Origin: Mycobacteriales bacterium
Lineage (GTDB): Bacteria > Actinomycetota > Actinomycetes > Mycobacteriales > SCTD01
Length of the DNA stretch: 64,000 nucleotides
Assembly: GCA_030447385.1 (NCBI GenBank)
Contig: JAUJOY010000002.1
Span: 308,224-372,223, forward strand
Direction: 5' to 3'
A program made the translations under genes and the position numbers. Positions 19,004-28,818 of this stretch are shown one piece after another. The notes beneath the pieces were generated by a model. That model was given only the letters and a program-made list of their open reading frames with translations, had not been told where the DNA came from and searched no databases. Each line of letters begins with the position of its first letter. The first letter of the stretch is position 1.

Positions 19004-19833
19004 CGGCCCTGCTCGGCGTCGCGCACGGATCCAAGGACCCCGCAGTGCAGTCGGCCGTCGAGGACCTGCTGGCGCGTGCGGCCGCGCTGCGGCCGGGCGT
19101 GGACGCCGCCGCGGCCTACGTCGACAACGCCTCCCCCTCGATCCGCCGAGCCCTCGAGGACCTCGCCGCCGAGGGGGTCGAGGACGTGGTCGTCCTGCCG
19201 TTGCTGCTCACCGCCGCGTCACACAGCAAGACCGACATCGCCGCGTCCGTGCAGGCGGGTCGCCTCGCTCATCCGGGCATGCGGCTGCGCTACGGCCGCC
19301 CGCTGGGGCCGCACCCGGTGCTGGTCGAGGAGGTCGCCCGGCGGCTGGCCGAGGCCGGAGCCCGCCCCGAGGACCCGGTGCTGCTGACCGCCGGCGGGGC
19401 GCTGGACCCGGACGCGAATGCCGCCGTCGCCGCCACGGCCCGACTGCTGTACGAGGGCCGGCCATGGCCGTGGGTCGACGTGGCCTTCGCCTCCACGGCA
19501 CGACCCTCCGTACCCGATGCCCTGCAGCGCCTGCAGGCGCAGGGGTTCCCGCGGGTGTCCGTGGCGCGGTACTTCCTCGGCGAGGGCGTCCTGCCGCAGC
19601 TGGTGGAGCGGCAGGCTCGCTCGGTGGAGGGGCTCGAGGTGCTCGTCGCCGCGCCGCTCGGCGCCAGCGACCCCCTGGCCGCCCTCGTGGCCGAACGCCT
19701 CGACGAGGCGGTGCACGGTGACATCCGCATGAACTGCGACGCGTGCCTGTACCGCATCCCGCTGCCCGGGCGGGAGGCCGCGGTCGGCGCGGCGCAGGAG
19801 CCGCACACGCATCCGGACGACGGGCCCGGGTAG
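19000..19833 (+). CDS. Sirohydrochlorin chelatase (CbiX/SirB-like)
   Basis: LLGVAHGSKDPAVQSAVEDLLARA; VVLPLLLTAASHSKTDI; GTGA overlap with preceding gene. Confidence 0.88.
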   Translation: MTALLGVAHGSKDPAVQSAVEDLLARAAALRPGVDAAAAYVDNASPSIRRALEDLAAEGVEDVVVLPLLLTAASHSKTDIAASVQAGRLAHPGMRLRYGRPLGPHPVLVEEVARRLAEAGARPEDPVLLTAGGALDPDANAAVAATARLLYEGRPWPWVDVAFASTARPSVPDALQRLQAQGFPRVSVARYFLGEGVLPQLVERQARSVEGLEVLVAAPLGASDPLAALVAERLDEAVHGDIRMNCDACLYRIPLPGREAAVGAAQEPHTHPDDGPG

Positions 19834-19893
19834 GCCGAGGCCCGTCACGTTCCTTGCTTCCCGACGTCGCTGCCCCGTGGCACGCTCGGCAGC

Positions 19894-20319
19894 ATGGGCA
19901 TGACGTTCCAGGTCGCCATCGACGCGGCCGACCCCCACGCGCTGTGCGACTTCTGGGCGCAGGCGCTGCACTACGAGGTGGAGCCGGCCGACGAGGACTT
20001 CGTCCGCCGCATGGTGGCCGCCGGCCACGCGCAGGAGTCGGACACGCTGGTGGTGAAGGGCGTGCTGCGCTGGCGCGGGGGGGCGGCCTGCGCCGACCCG
20101 GACGGCACCGGTCCGCGGATGTACTTCCAGGCGGTGCCGGAGCTGAAGGCCGGCAAGAACCGGGTCCACCTCGATCTGCGCTCGGGAGTCGAGGACCGCT
20201 CTGTCGAGGTGGCGCGGCTCGAGGCGCTCGGGGCGCGGCAGCTGTGGGAGGGGCGGCAGGGCCCGCTGACCTGGACCACGATGGCCGATCCCGAGGGCAA
20301 CGAGTTCTGCGTCACGTGA
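19894..20319 (+). CDS. VOC (glyoxalase-like) family protein
   Basis: FQVAIDAADPHALCDFWAQALHYEVEP ... VHLDLRS ... TMADPEGNEFCVT. Confidence 0.8.
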   Translation: MGMTFQVAIDAADPHALCDFWAQALHYEVEPADEDFVRRMVAAGHAQESDTLVVKGVLRWRGGAACADPDGTGPRMYFQAVPELKAGKNRVHLDLRSGVEDRSVEVARLEALGARQLWEGRQGPLTWTTMADPEGNEFCVT

Positions 20320-20960
20320 GCCGGGGGCCGCACCTGACCGAGGTCTACCTCGAGCAGGGGCGTACGTGGACCTTCGCGTGTGCCCTCGACTGGCCCGGCT
20401 GGGCGCGCCGGGGCAAGGGCGACGAGGCGGCGCTCGAGGAGCTGGTGTCCTACGCCGGGCGCTACACCGCGGTGGTGGCGGACGTGGCGCCGGACTTCGC
20501 GCCCGGCGAGCTGCACGTGGTCGGGACCCTGCGGGGCACGGGCACCACCGACTTCGGCGCGCCGGATGCCCGCGGGCCGTGGGACGACGAGCCGCAGGAC
20601 GAGCGGTCGCGGGCGCGTCTGGCCGACCTGCTCGTCGCCTGCTGGAGGGCGTTCGACCGGGTCGTCGCCGCCTCGCCGGCAGGGCTGCGCAAGGGGCCGC
20701 GGGGCGGCGGTCGGGACCGGGACCAGGTCGCTGCCCACGTCCAGGAGGCCGAGCGGTCCTACGGGCGCACGCTGGGGGTGCGGGTTCCACCGCGTACGCC
20801 GTGGACCGAGCAGCGGGCGGCCGTGGAGACGGCGATCCGGACCGGCGAGCCGGGGAGCTCCTGGCCGCTGCGCTACGCCGTACGCCGGTTCGCCTGGCAC
20901 GTGCTCGACCACGCCTGGGAGATCGAGGACAAGCGGCCGGCGGGAGCTGCCGGGCGGTAG
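20316..20960 (+). CDS. Hypothetical protein (DinB-like four-helix candidate)
   Basis: GTGA overlap with VOC gene; C-terminal PLRYAVRRFAWHVLDHAWEIEDK. Confidence 0.6.
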   Translation: MSRGPHLTEVYLEQGRTWTFACALDWPGWARRGKGDEAALEELVSYAGRYTAVVADVAPDFAPGELHVVGTLRGTGTTDFGAPDARGPWDDEPQDERSRARLADLLVACWRAFDRVVAASPAGLRKGPRGGGRDRDQVAAHVQEAERSYGRTLGVRVPPRTPWTEQRAAVETAIRTGEPGSSWPLRYAVRRFAWHVLDHAWEIEDKRPAGAAGR

Positions 20961-21030
20961 GCGCCGCGCGGTAGGGCGCCGCGCGGTAGGGCACCGCGCG
21001 GTAGGGCGCCGCGCGGTAGGGCGCCCGCGC
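20957..21030. repeat. 15-bp tandem repeat (gtagggcgccgcgcg), about 5 copies
   Basis: Read directly at the stop codon and downstream of the preceding gene. Confidence 0.9.
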
Positions 21031-21175
21031 CCACCTGGTTCTCGGTGCCACGCGTGCCCGCCCTGAGCTCGGGAACGGCACCGAGATCCCGAAGGGGTGA
21101 CCTCCTCGTCAGCAGCCTCGACCCCAGGTCGACGGTTGACGGTCTGTCGGAGCCGAGGTCTACTGTTCCTGTTGT

Positions 21176-21191
21176 TCGAACGCGCGTTCGA
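21176..21191 (+). promoter_or_regulatory. SOS box / LexA-binding palindrome TCGAACGCGCGTTCGA
   Basis: Perfect match to the actinobacterial consensus TCGAAC-N4-GTTCGA; lies upstream of DUF6504/HEPN/dnaE2 and just downstream of a TTGACG...TACTGT promoter-like pair. Confidence 0.92.
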
Positions 21192-21427
21192 TCTTGGGTG
21201 AGCTCGATCGTGTGTCAGAGCAGCATCGACGGGGCCTCGCGGACCCGTCGAGGGCGGACCCGTCCGGTGGTGAGGAGCCTCGACCCTCCCACGTCGCCGG
21301 ACGGACCGCCGGTCCGGGTGGAGCGTGGGGAAGCGCTTCGCCCGGACCGGCTCCCGCCCGCCGCCGCCTTCCCCCGGCACCCGCGGACAGCGCCCGCTGT
21401 CCGCCTTCCGGCTGGGAGGAGGAGCCC

Positions 21428-21847
21428 ATGTCCCGTCTGCACACCGACGTCGTCGAGGTCCAGCGACGCGACGACGAGCCGGCCCAGTTCCTGTGGCGTG
21501 GCCGGCTCTACGTCGTGCGCGAAGTCCTCGCCCGCTGGACCGAGTCCGGCGGGTGGTGGCGCACCGCTGCCGTCCAGGCGGTGTCCTCGGGGGGTGCCGC
21601 CGAGGGGCCGGGCGGGGCGGTGCCGGGCGGGGCGGTGCCGGGCGGGGCGGTGCCGGGCGGTGCTGATGCGCAGGGTCCCGATGCCCAGGCCGGTGCGCAG
21701 GCTGCCGGACCTGCGTCGGTGGACGACGGCGAGCAGGACTGGTTCCGGGTGGAGGCGGGCGCGGGCCGCCTCGGGGGCACCGGCGTCTACGACCTGTGCT
21801 TCTCCTGGTCCTCGGGCAGCTGGTCGCTCGCCCGGGTCCTGGACTGA
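21428..21847 (+). CDS. DUF6504-type protein
   Basis: RDDEPAQFLWRGRLYVVREVLARWTESGGWWRT ... WFRVEAGAG...GVYDLCFSWSSGSWSLARVLD; adjacent to translesion polymerase genes. Confidence 0.75.
   Translation: MSRLHTDVVEVQRRDDEPAQFLWRGRLYVVREVLARWTESGGWWRTAAVQAVSSGGAAEGPGGAVPGGAVPGGAVPGGADAQGPDAQAGAQAAGPASVDDGEQDWFRVEAGAGRLGGTGVYDLCFSWSSGSWSLARVLD
21611..21663 (+). repeat. 15-bp in-frame tandem repeat (ggcggggcggtgccg), 3.5 copies, encoding (PGGAV)n
   Basis: Units at 21611, 21626, 21641 and partial at 21656. Confidence 0.9.
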
Positions 21848-21856
21848 GGGGGCGCG

Positions 21857-22273
21857 ATGGCGACCTCAGCCCGCGGCTCGTCCCCCCTTCCCGCCGACAC
21901 GCTGCTGGCGCTGGCCCAGCACGGGCTGGTCGAGGCCTGCACGGCCGCGACCGCCGGTGAGCGCTACGCCGCCGCCCATCTGAGCGCTCTGCGGGCCGCT
22001 GCCGCGGTGCTGTCCTGCCGGGCTCGTCCCGGTCGTCGGACCCGGCCGACCAGCGCCTGGGTGCTGCTGGCCGACGTCGCTCCCGAGCTGGCCGAGTGGG
22101 CAGGCTTCTTCGCGGCCGGAGCACAGAAGCGGGCTGCCGCCGAGGCGGGCCTGCCGTCGGCGGTCACCTCCCGGGAGGCCGACGACCTCGTTCGCGACGC
22201 CCAGGCGTTCCTCGCCCGGGTGCAGTCCTGCCTGGGTGTGCCCGGGCAGCAGCTGCTCCTGGCCTCGGGCTGA
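21857..22273 (+). CDS. SAV_6107-like HEPN domain protein
   Basis: LALAQHGLVEACTAATAGERYAAAHLSALRAAAAVL ... SAWVLLADVAPELAEWAGFFAAGAQKR. Confidence 0.8.
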   Translation: MATSARGSSPLPADTLLALAQHGLVEACTAATAGERYAAAHLSALRAAAAVLSCRARPGRRTRPTSAWVLLADVAPELAEWAGFFAAGAQKRAAAEAGLPSAVTSREADDLVRDAQAFLARVQSCLGVPGQQLLLASG

Positions 22274-22279
22274 CCTGTC

Positions 22280-25200
22280 ATGTCCGCAGACCCCTTCGTC
22301 CACCTGCACGTCGCCTCGGGCTACTCCCTGCGCCACGGGGCCTCGCATCCTCGGGTCCTCGTCGGGCGGGCGGCCGAGCACGGGATGGACACCCTCGCGC
22401 TGACCGACCGGGACGGGATGTACGGCGCGGTGAAGTTCGCCACCGCCTGCACGGCTGCGGGGATCCGGCCGGTGTTCGGGGTGGATCTGGCCGTCGCCCC
22501 CGTACCGCTCGACCGCACCCTCTCCGCAGCGGGCGGGGCGGGTTCTCCCGGGAGGAGCTCGGGTTCTCCCGGGAGGAGCTCGGGTTCCCCCGGGAGCTCG
22601 GGTTCCACCGGCGGGCCGGTGCGCAGCTCGCCGGCGCGCGGCGGAGCCTTCCTCGACGGACCCCCCGATCCTGAGCACGGCGCCGCCCTGCAGCGGGGGC
22701 TGCCCCGGGTGGTGCTGCTGGCGCGCGACGGCCGCGGCTGGGCCGCGCTGTGCCGGCTCGTCTCCGCGACCCATCTCGCGGGTGAGCGGGGGGTTCCGAT
22801 CAGCAGCCTCGACCTCGTCGCCGAGCACGCCGGCGCGGCCGCGCAGGCCGGGGCGCTCGCCGTCCTGCTCGGACCCTCGTCCGAGCTCGGCCGGTCGCTG
22901 CACCGCCGCCGCGAGGACCTGGCCTCGGCCCACCTGTCCCGCTGGCGCGACGTCCTCGGCCGTGACGCGGTCGTCGTCGAGGTGGTCTGCCACCGCGGGC
23001 CTGGCGACGTCGCCCGGGCCGCGCGGATGCTCGGCTTCGCGCAGGCGCAGCAGGCGAGCGCGGTCCTCACCAACGTGGTGCGCTACGCCGACCGCGCCGA
23101 CGCCCCGACCAGCGACGTCCTCGACGCCTCGCGGCGGCTGGTCGCCCTCGACCTGCGCCATGTCGACCGGCGCAACGCCGAGGCCGCGTTGCTGCCCGGC
23201 AAGGCGATGGCCGAGGTCGCCGAGCAGGTCGCCCGGGCCGCCGGCCTGACCGACGGCGGCCGCGCCCTGCTGGCCCGCACCCGCCACGAGGCGGACCGCT
23301 GCGCGGTCGACCCCGGCCGTGACCTCGGCATCGGGGAGGTCCACTTCCCCGAGCTCGAGACCACCGGTGGGGAGCCTCAGGCCGTCCTTCGCGCCCGCTG
23401 CGAGGCCGGCTTCGGCCGCCGGGCGCTGCGGCGCGATGCCGGCACCCTCGAGCGGCTCGAGGACGAGCTCGGCGTCATCTCGAGCCTGGGCTACCCGTCC
23501 TACTTCCTCACCGTCGCCGACGTGGTCGACCTCATCCAGGGGATGGGGGTGCGGGTCGCCGCGCGGGGGAGCGGTGCCGGCAGCCTGGTCACCTACCTGC
23601 TGGGCATCTCCGACGTCGACCCGATCCGCTACGGGCTGCTGATGGAGCGCTTCCTGTCACCGCTGCGCCACCAGCTGCCCGACATCGACATCGACGTGGA
23701 GTCCGCCCGGCGCACCGAGGTCTACGAGCAGATCCTGAGCCGCTACGGCGGCGAGCGCTGCACGTGCGTGTCGATGATGGACACCTACCGCGCCCGGCAC
23801 GGCATCCGCGATGTCGGGGCCGCTCTCGGGCTGCCGCTCGGAGAGGTGGACGCGCTCGCCAAGGCCTTCCCGCACATCCGGGCCAGCCAGGTGCGAGCCG
23901 CCATGCGCGACCTGCCCGAGCTGCGGGCCAGCGGCCTCGCGAAGGGGGACTCACATGGTGGAGGGCCAGGGCGCATCGACCTGCTGCTGCGCCTCGTCGA
24001 GCGGCTCGACGGGCTGCCCCGCCACATCGCGCTGCACCCGTGCGGGGTGCTGCTGTCCGACCGCACCCTGCTGGACCGCACCCCGGTGGAGTCCAGCTGG
24101 CTGGGCTTCCCGATGAGCCAGTTCGACAAGGACGACGTCGAGGAGCTCGGGCTGCTCAAGCTCGACGTGCTCGGCATCCGCATGCAGTCCGCGATGTCCT
24201 ACGCCGTGCAGGAGGTGGCCCGGGTCGACGGCCTCGACGTGCAGGTGGACGCGGTGCCGCGCGACGACCCGGCGACCTTCGCCCTCGTGCAGTCGACCCG
24301 GACGCTCGGCTGCTTCCAGATCGAGTCACCCGGTCAGCGCGAGCTGGTCGGCAAGTTCGCCCCGGAGACCTTCGAGGACCTCATCGTCGACATCTCGCTG
24401 TTCCGGCCCGGGCCGGTCAAGAGCGACATGGTCCGGCCGTTCCTCGAGGCCCGGCAGGGGTGGAAGCCGGCGGTCTACCTGCACCCCGACCTCGAGCCGG
24501 TGCTGGCCCAGACCCACGGTGTCGTCGTCTTCCACGAGCAGGTGCTGCAGATCGTCAGCGTCCTCACCGGGTGCACGCTGGCCGAGGCCGACGAGGTGCG
24601 CCGTGCCCTCGGGAGCCCGGAGGGGCAGGAGGAGGCGCAGGTCTGGTTCCGGCCGGCGGCTCTTGCCGCGGGCTACCCCGTCGAGGTGGTCGAGCGGGTG
24701 TGGGAGGTGCTGCGGGCGTTCGGGTCGTTCGGGTTCTGCAAGGCCCACGCCGCGGCGTTCGCGCTGCCGACCTACCAGTCGGCCTGGCTCAAGGCCCACC
24801 ACCCGGCGGCCTTCCTGGCCGGGGTGCTCACCCACGACCCGGGCATGTACCCCAAGCGGCTGATCCTCGACGACGCCCGCCAGTTCGGGATCGCGATCCT
24901 CCCGCTCGACGTCAACCTGTCCGACTCCTCCTACCGGGTCGAGCGGGTCGGGGTGCTCGACGAGCCGCCGCCCGCCGTCCTCGACCAGGTGGGCAGCCCG
25001 GCCGCCGAGCCGCTGCGCATCACCGACCTCACCTGTTCCGCTCCCGGTGATCCGCGCGGGCCTGCAGGTGGATCCGGCGTCGGGATCCACCAGGAACTCC
25101 CCGTGGATCACGCCCTGCCGGGGGACTGGGACGACGGCCCGGGCGTCCTCGGCGGGGTCAGCGGCCCACGCAGCGCCCCGTCGGACCCGCGGCTGCCCGA

Positions 25201-26449
25201 CGGCCGCGGCTACGGCATCCGGATCGGCCTGGCCGACGTCAAGGGCATGTCGGAGGCCGAGATCGCCCGGATCGTGGCGGGCCGGCCCTATGCCGCGCTG
25301 TCGGACTTCTGGCACCGGGCTCAGGTTGCGCGACCTCTGGTCGAGCGGCTGGTGGTCGCCGGCGGGTTCGACTCCCTGTACGGCCTGGGCTCGACCCTGC
25401 CGGTGCGGCGCCGGGGGCAGATCACCCGACGGGACCTGCTGCTGCAGGTCGCCGAGCTGGACCGGTGGAGCCGCTCCACGGCCGCGGCGGCCCGCAAGGT
25501 GGCCACCCGCCGCACCTCCGGGCGGGGGCGGAGCGCTGCGGGACGTCCCGGACAGGCTCCGGCCACGGACGGGTCATCGAGGGAGCGGCCTGTCCTGTCC
25601 CTCGACGACGTCCGCGCCCGCGCCGCCCGCCAGTCGCAGGCCGCGGCCGTCCCGGCGCCGGTCGACGTCCAGCTCGCCCTCGACCTGGGCGACGCCCCGG
25701 AGCGCACCGTCTCGAGCGGCCTGCCCGAGATGAGCTCCGCCGAGCGGGTGCGGGCCGAGCTCGACGTGCTCGGCCTGGACGTCAGCTCGCACGTGCTGGA
25801 CGCCTACGCCCCCTTCCTCGCCGAGCTGGGGGTGACCAGGGCGAAGGACCTGCTGGGCTGCCGCAGTCGGCAGGAGGTTCTCGTGGCCGGGGTGAAGGTC
25901 GCGACCCAGACGCCGCCCATCCGGTCCGGCCGGCGGGTGATCTTCGTGACGCTCGACGACTCCACCGGGCCGCTCGACGCGACCTTCTTCGAGGACGCCC
26001 AGGTCGGCTACGCCACGACCGTGTTCCACTCCTGGCTGCTCGTGATCGCCGGAGCCGTACGCCGCACCGGACCCCGCGGGGTGTCCATGCAGGCAGGGGG
26101 CTGCTGGGAGCTGCCAGCCCTGCACGCGGCCTGGCTCGAGGGCGGGCTGGAGGCGGTGTGGGCCTTCATGGACACCCCCGCACTGGTGACCGAGGCCGCT
26201 GTCCAGGGCGCCGCGGCCAGCCGGTCTACCCGCCCCGTCATGGTCGGCCCGCCGGGAGGGGCTTGTGCGGGAGGGGGCGGTCACTCGGGCGTGGGCGGGG
26301 CGGTGCACGTCTACGCGACCGGGTTCCACGCCTCTCCCTACGCCGACATCCTGCCGGCGGGGGACGGCGCCGGCACGTCCCGGGGCCGGCCCACCCCTTC
26401 GTCACCGCGCAAGCTGTGGCACGCCAGCCCAGGGAGCTCCGGCCGATGA
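22280..26449 (+). CDS. dnaE2: Error-prone DNA polymerase III alpha subunit (DnaE2-type)
   Basis: PHP start FVHLHVASGYSLRHGASHP; SLGYPSYFLTVADVVD, GVRVAARGSGAGSLV, PDIDIDVESARR, GPVKSDMVRPFLEARQG, SFGFCKAHAAAFALPTYQSAWLKAHHPAAFLAG. Confidence 0.92.
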   Translation: MSADPFVHLHVASGYSLRHGASHPRVLVGRAAEHGMDTLALTDRDGMYGAVKFATACTAAGIRPVFGVDLAVAPVPLDRTLSAAGGAGSPGRSSGSPGRSSGSPGSSGSTGGPVRSSPARGGAFLDGPPDPEHGAALQRGLPRVVLLARDGRGWAALCRLVSATHLAGERGVPISSLDLVAEHAGAAAQAGALAVLLGPSSELGRSLHRRREDLASAHLSRWRDVLGRDAVVVEVVCHRGPGDVARAARMLGFAQAQQASAVLTNVVRYADRADAPTSDVLDASRRLVALDLRHVDRRNAEAALLPGKAMAEVAEQVARAAGLTDGGRALLARTRHEADRCAVDPGRDLGIGEVHFPELETTGGEPQAVLRARCEAGFGRRALRRDAGTLERLEDELGVISSLGYPSYFLTVADVVDLIQGMGVRVAARGSGAGSLVTYLLGISDVDPIRYGLLMERFLSPLRHQLPDIDIDVESARRTEVYEQILSRYGGERCTCVSMMDTYRARHGIRDVGAALGLPLGEVDALAKAFPHIRASQVRAAMRDLPELRASGLAKGDSHGGGPGRIDLLLRLVERLDGLPRHIALHPCGVLLSDRTLLDRTPVESSWLGFPMSQFDKDDVEELGLLKLDVLGIRMQSAMSYAVQEVARVDGLDVQVDAVPRDDPATFALVQSTRTLGCFQIESPGQRELVGKFAPETFEDLIVDISLFRPGPVKSDMVRPFLEARQGWKPAVYLHPDLEPVLAQTHGVVVFHEQVLQIVSVLTGCTLAEADEVRRALGSPEGQEEAQVWFRPAALAAGYPVEVVERVWEVLRAFGSFGFCKAHAAAFALPTYQSAWLKAHHPAAFLAGVLTHDPGMYPKRLILDDARQFGIAILPLDVNLSDSSYRVERVGVLDEPPPAVLDQVGSPAAEPLRITDLTCSAPGDPRGPAGGSGVGIHQELPVDHALPGDWDDGPGVLGGVSGPRSAPSDPRLPDGRGYGIRIGLADVKGMSEAEIARIVAGRPYAALSDFWHRAQVARPLVERLVVAGGFDSLYGLGSTLPVRRRGQITRRDLLLQVAELDRWSRSTAAAARKVATRRTSGRGRSAAGRPGQAPATDGSSRERPVLSLDDVRARAARQSQAAAVPAPVDVQLALDLGDAPERTVSSGLPEMSSAERVRAELDVLGLDVSSHVLDAYAPFLAELGVTRAKDLLGCRSRQEVLVAGVKVATQTPPIRSGRRVIFVTLDDSTGPLDATFFEDAQVGYATTVFHSWLLVIAGAVRRTGPRGVSMQAGGCWELPALHAAWLEGGLEAVWAFMDTPALVTEAAVQGAAASRSTRPVMVGPPGGACAGGGGHSGVGGAVHVYATGFHASPYADILPAGDGAGTSRGRPTPSSPRKLWHASPGSSGR
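22540..22612 (+). repeat. 21-bp in-frame tandem repeat (gggttctcccgggaggagctc) within dnaE2, encoding SPGRSSG repeats
   Basis: Two perfect units at 22540 and 22561 followed by a shortened 18-bp unit. Confidence 0.88.
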
Positions 26450-26540
26450 GCGGGCTTGCCTGCCGGCGCCGTGGCAGGAGCGGGCGCCTCACTAGGCTCG
26501 GTCCGGAGCGTGGCGTCCCTGTCGCGCCGGGAGGAGTGCC

Positions 26541-27329
26541 GTGCCGCCCGCCGAGCCCTCCCCGCCTGCTCGGGCTCGGCCCTCCCGCGCCGCCGGACCG
26601 GCCAGCTCGGTCCGTACCGCCGTCGTCTGGGAGGTCCTGTCCGCGGTCCTGGCCGAGACCGACCCGGCGGGCAACGGTCTCGACGTGCTCGACGCCGGCG
26701 GCGGCACCGGCGGCTTTGCCGTCCCGCTCGCCGCCGTGGGCCACCGGGTCACCGTCGTCGACCCCAGTCCCGACTCCCTCGCCGCCCTGCAGCGCCGCGC
26801 CGCCGAGAACGAGCTGTCCGGTTCCGTCGTCGGACGCCAGGGCGAGCTCGCCGACCTTCCCGACCTCATCGGAGCGGCCAGCGCTGACCTGGTGCTCTGC
26901 CACAGCGTGCTCGAGGTCGTCGAGGACCCGGCCGGGGCGCTCGCGGCCGTGGCGGCCGTCCTGCGGCCCGGTGGCCGGCTCAGCCTGCTCGTCGCCAACC
27001 GGGCCGCCGCGGTCTTGGCCCGCGCGGTCGCGGGGCACCCGGACGAGGCTGCCCGGGCGCTGCACCACCCCGACGGCCAGTGGGGATCGGCCGACGGGGT
27101 GCGCCGCCGTTTCACCAGCGAGCAGCTCGCCCGGCTCCTGCAGGCCACCGGTCTGGAGGTGGAGCAGCTGCACGGTGTGCGCGTCGTCGCGGACCTCGTA
27201 CCCAGTGCTTCGCTCGACAACGAGCCCGGAGCCGCTGCCGCGCTGCTCTCGCTGGAGCGGGCGCTGTCGGACCGGGAGCCCTTCCGCGAGATCGCGACCC
27301 AGCTGCACGTGCTGGCGCGGCTTCGCTGA
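26541..27329 (+). CDS. Class I SAM-dependent methyltransferase
   Basis: LDVLDAGGGTGGFAVPLAAVGHRVTVVDPSPDSLAAL; VLCHSVLEVVEDPAGALAAVAAVLRPGGRLSLLVAN. Confidence 0.85.
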   Translation: MPPAEPSPPARARPSRAAGPASSVRTAVVWEVLSAVLAETDPAGNGLDVLDAGGGTGGFAVPLAAVGHRVTVVDPSPDSLAALQRRAAENELSGSVVGRQGELADLPDLIGAASADLVLCHSVLEVVEDPAGALAAVAAVLRPGGRLSLLVANRAAAVLARAVAGHPDEAARALHHPDGQWGSADGVRRRFTSEQLARLLQATGLEVEQLHGVRVVADLVPSASLDNEPGAAAALLSLERALSDREPFREIATQLHVLARLR

Positions 27330-27350
27330 TCGAAGCGCCGGAGTGACCTC

Positions 27351-28637
27351 GTGAGCCGGGGCGCCGTGCCGCCGATCGGTCCGCCGCCCGGCCCGCCCGG
27401 TGAGGACCGCGGCTGCACGGTGCTCCACGTGGACATGGACGCCTTCTACGCCGGGGTCTCCCTGCTGGCCCGCCCGGAGCTGCGGGGCGAGCCGGTCATC
27501 GTGGGCGGCGGCGGCACCCGCGGGGTGGTCCTGTCGGCCACGTACGAGGCTCGTGCCTTCGGTGTCCACAGCGCGATGCCGATGATGCGGGCCCGCCGGC
27601 TGTGCCCCCAGGCGGTCGTGCTGGCCCCGGACCATCGCGCCTACGCCCGCGTGTCGGCGGGCGTCATGGAGGTCTTCCGCTCGATCACGCCCCTGGTCGA
27701 GCCGATCTCGCTGGACGAGGCGTTCCTGGACGTCCACGGCGCCGCCCGCCGCCTCGGCGGCCCGACGCAGATCGGCGAGTGGATCCGGGCGACCGTGGAG
27801 GAGGAGCAGGGGGTCACCTGCTCGGTCGGGATCGCGAGCACGAAGTTCGTCGCCAAGCTCGCCTCGGCGCGCTGCAAGCCGGACGGCCTGCTGGTGGTCC
27901 CGGCGCACGAGGTCGTCGCGTTCCTGCACCCGCTCCCGGTGGGGGCGCTGTGGGGTGTGGGCGGCAAGACCGAGGACATCCTGCGCCAGCTCGGCCTGCA
28001 CACCGTCGGCGACCTCGCCCACACCCCCGTCTCCACGCTCGTCCGTGCACTCGGCCCGGCAGCGGGTGCGCACCTGGCTGCCCTGGCGTGGGGCCGCGAC
28101 GAGCGGGCCGTCGTTCCCCATGAGCCCGACAAGAGCATCGGTGCCGAGAACACCTTCTCGACCGACGTCGATGACCCGGCGCTTCTCGCCCGCGAGCTGC
28201 TGCGGCTCTCCGAGCGCACGGCCGCCCGGCTCCGGGCGACCGGTCAGTGCGGGCGGACGGTCTCGATCAAGGTCCGCTTCGCCGACTTCACCACGATCAC
28301 GCGCTCACGGACCCTGCCCGAGGCGACCGATGTCGGGCGGCTCGTCTATGACACGGCGAGAAGCCTGTACGACGCGCTGGGCCTGCAGCGGGCGCGCATC
28401 CGCCTCGTCGGTGTACGGGTGGAGGGCATCGTCGACGTCGACCGCCAGCCACACCAGCTGCAGCTGGGGGAGCGGGAGCACGGGTGGCGATCGGCCGAGC
28501 AGGCCGTGGACCGCGCCACGCACCGCTTCGGGAGCGGCGCGGTGCGCCCGGCCGCACTGGTCGAGCCGGCCCCCGGTGAGGAATCGCGTCCTGAAGGCTT
28601 CACGAAGGAGGGGAGGGTGCCGAAGAGGGGACGGTGA
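27351..28637 (+). CDS. dinB: DNA polymerase IV (Y family)
   Basis: VLHVDMDAFYAGVSLL, YEARAFGVHSAMPM, ISLDEAFLDVHG, CSVGIASTKFVAKLAS; catalytic Asp/Glu residues present. Confidence 0.92.
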   Translation: MSRGAVPPIGPPPGPPGEDRGCTVLHVDMDAFYAGVSLLARPELRGEPVIVGGGGTRGVVLSATYEARAFGVHSAMPMMRARRLCPQAVVLAPDHRAYARVSAGVMEVFRSITPLVEPISLDEAFLDVHGAARRLGGPTQIGEWIRATVEEEQGVTCSVGIASTKFVAKLASARCKPDGLLVVPAHEVVAFLHPLPVGALWGVGGKTEDILRQLGLHTVGDLAHTPVSTLVRALGPAAGAHLAALAWGRDERAVVPHEPDKSIGAENTFSTDVDDPALLARELLRLSERTAARLRATGQCGRTVSIKVRFADFTTITRSRTLPEATDVGRLVYDTARSLYDALGLQRARIRLVGVRVEGIVDVDRQPHQLQLGEREHGWRSAEQAVDRATHRFGSGAVRPAALVEPAPGEESRPEGFTKEGRVPKRGR

Positions 28638-28818
28638 GGCTGCGCGCGGCACGGCAGGTCCCCGCTCTACGCCGCTGCGTCAGGCAGTCCCCGGACTCGC
28701 CGTGACGTATGGGCCGCACCCTCGTATCCTCTATTCGGGAGAGCCACGTACCGCGGATCTCCACCGCATCTGATCCAGTCCTCGACCCTCGTGGCCGACG
28801 TCCTCCGGGAGGGAGCCC

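Noticed and set aside
21194-21427. N-terminal extension of the DUF6504 gene upstream to 21194
   Set aside because: Upstream part is low complexity and starts immediately after the SOS box; the ATG at 21428 has a GGAGGAGG Shine-Dalgarno-like sequence just before it.
19971-22124. 717-aa minus-strand ORF (and 19219..21081)
   Set aside because: Antisense to chelatase, VOC and downstream genes and runs through tandem repeats; no domain signature.
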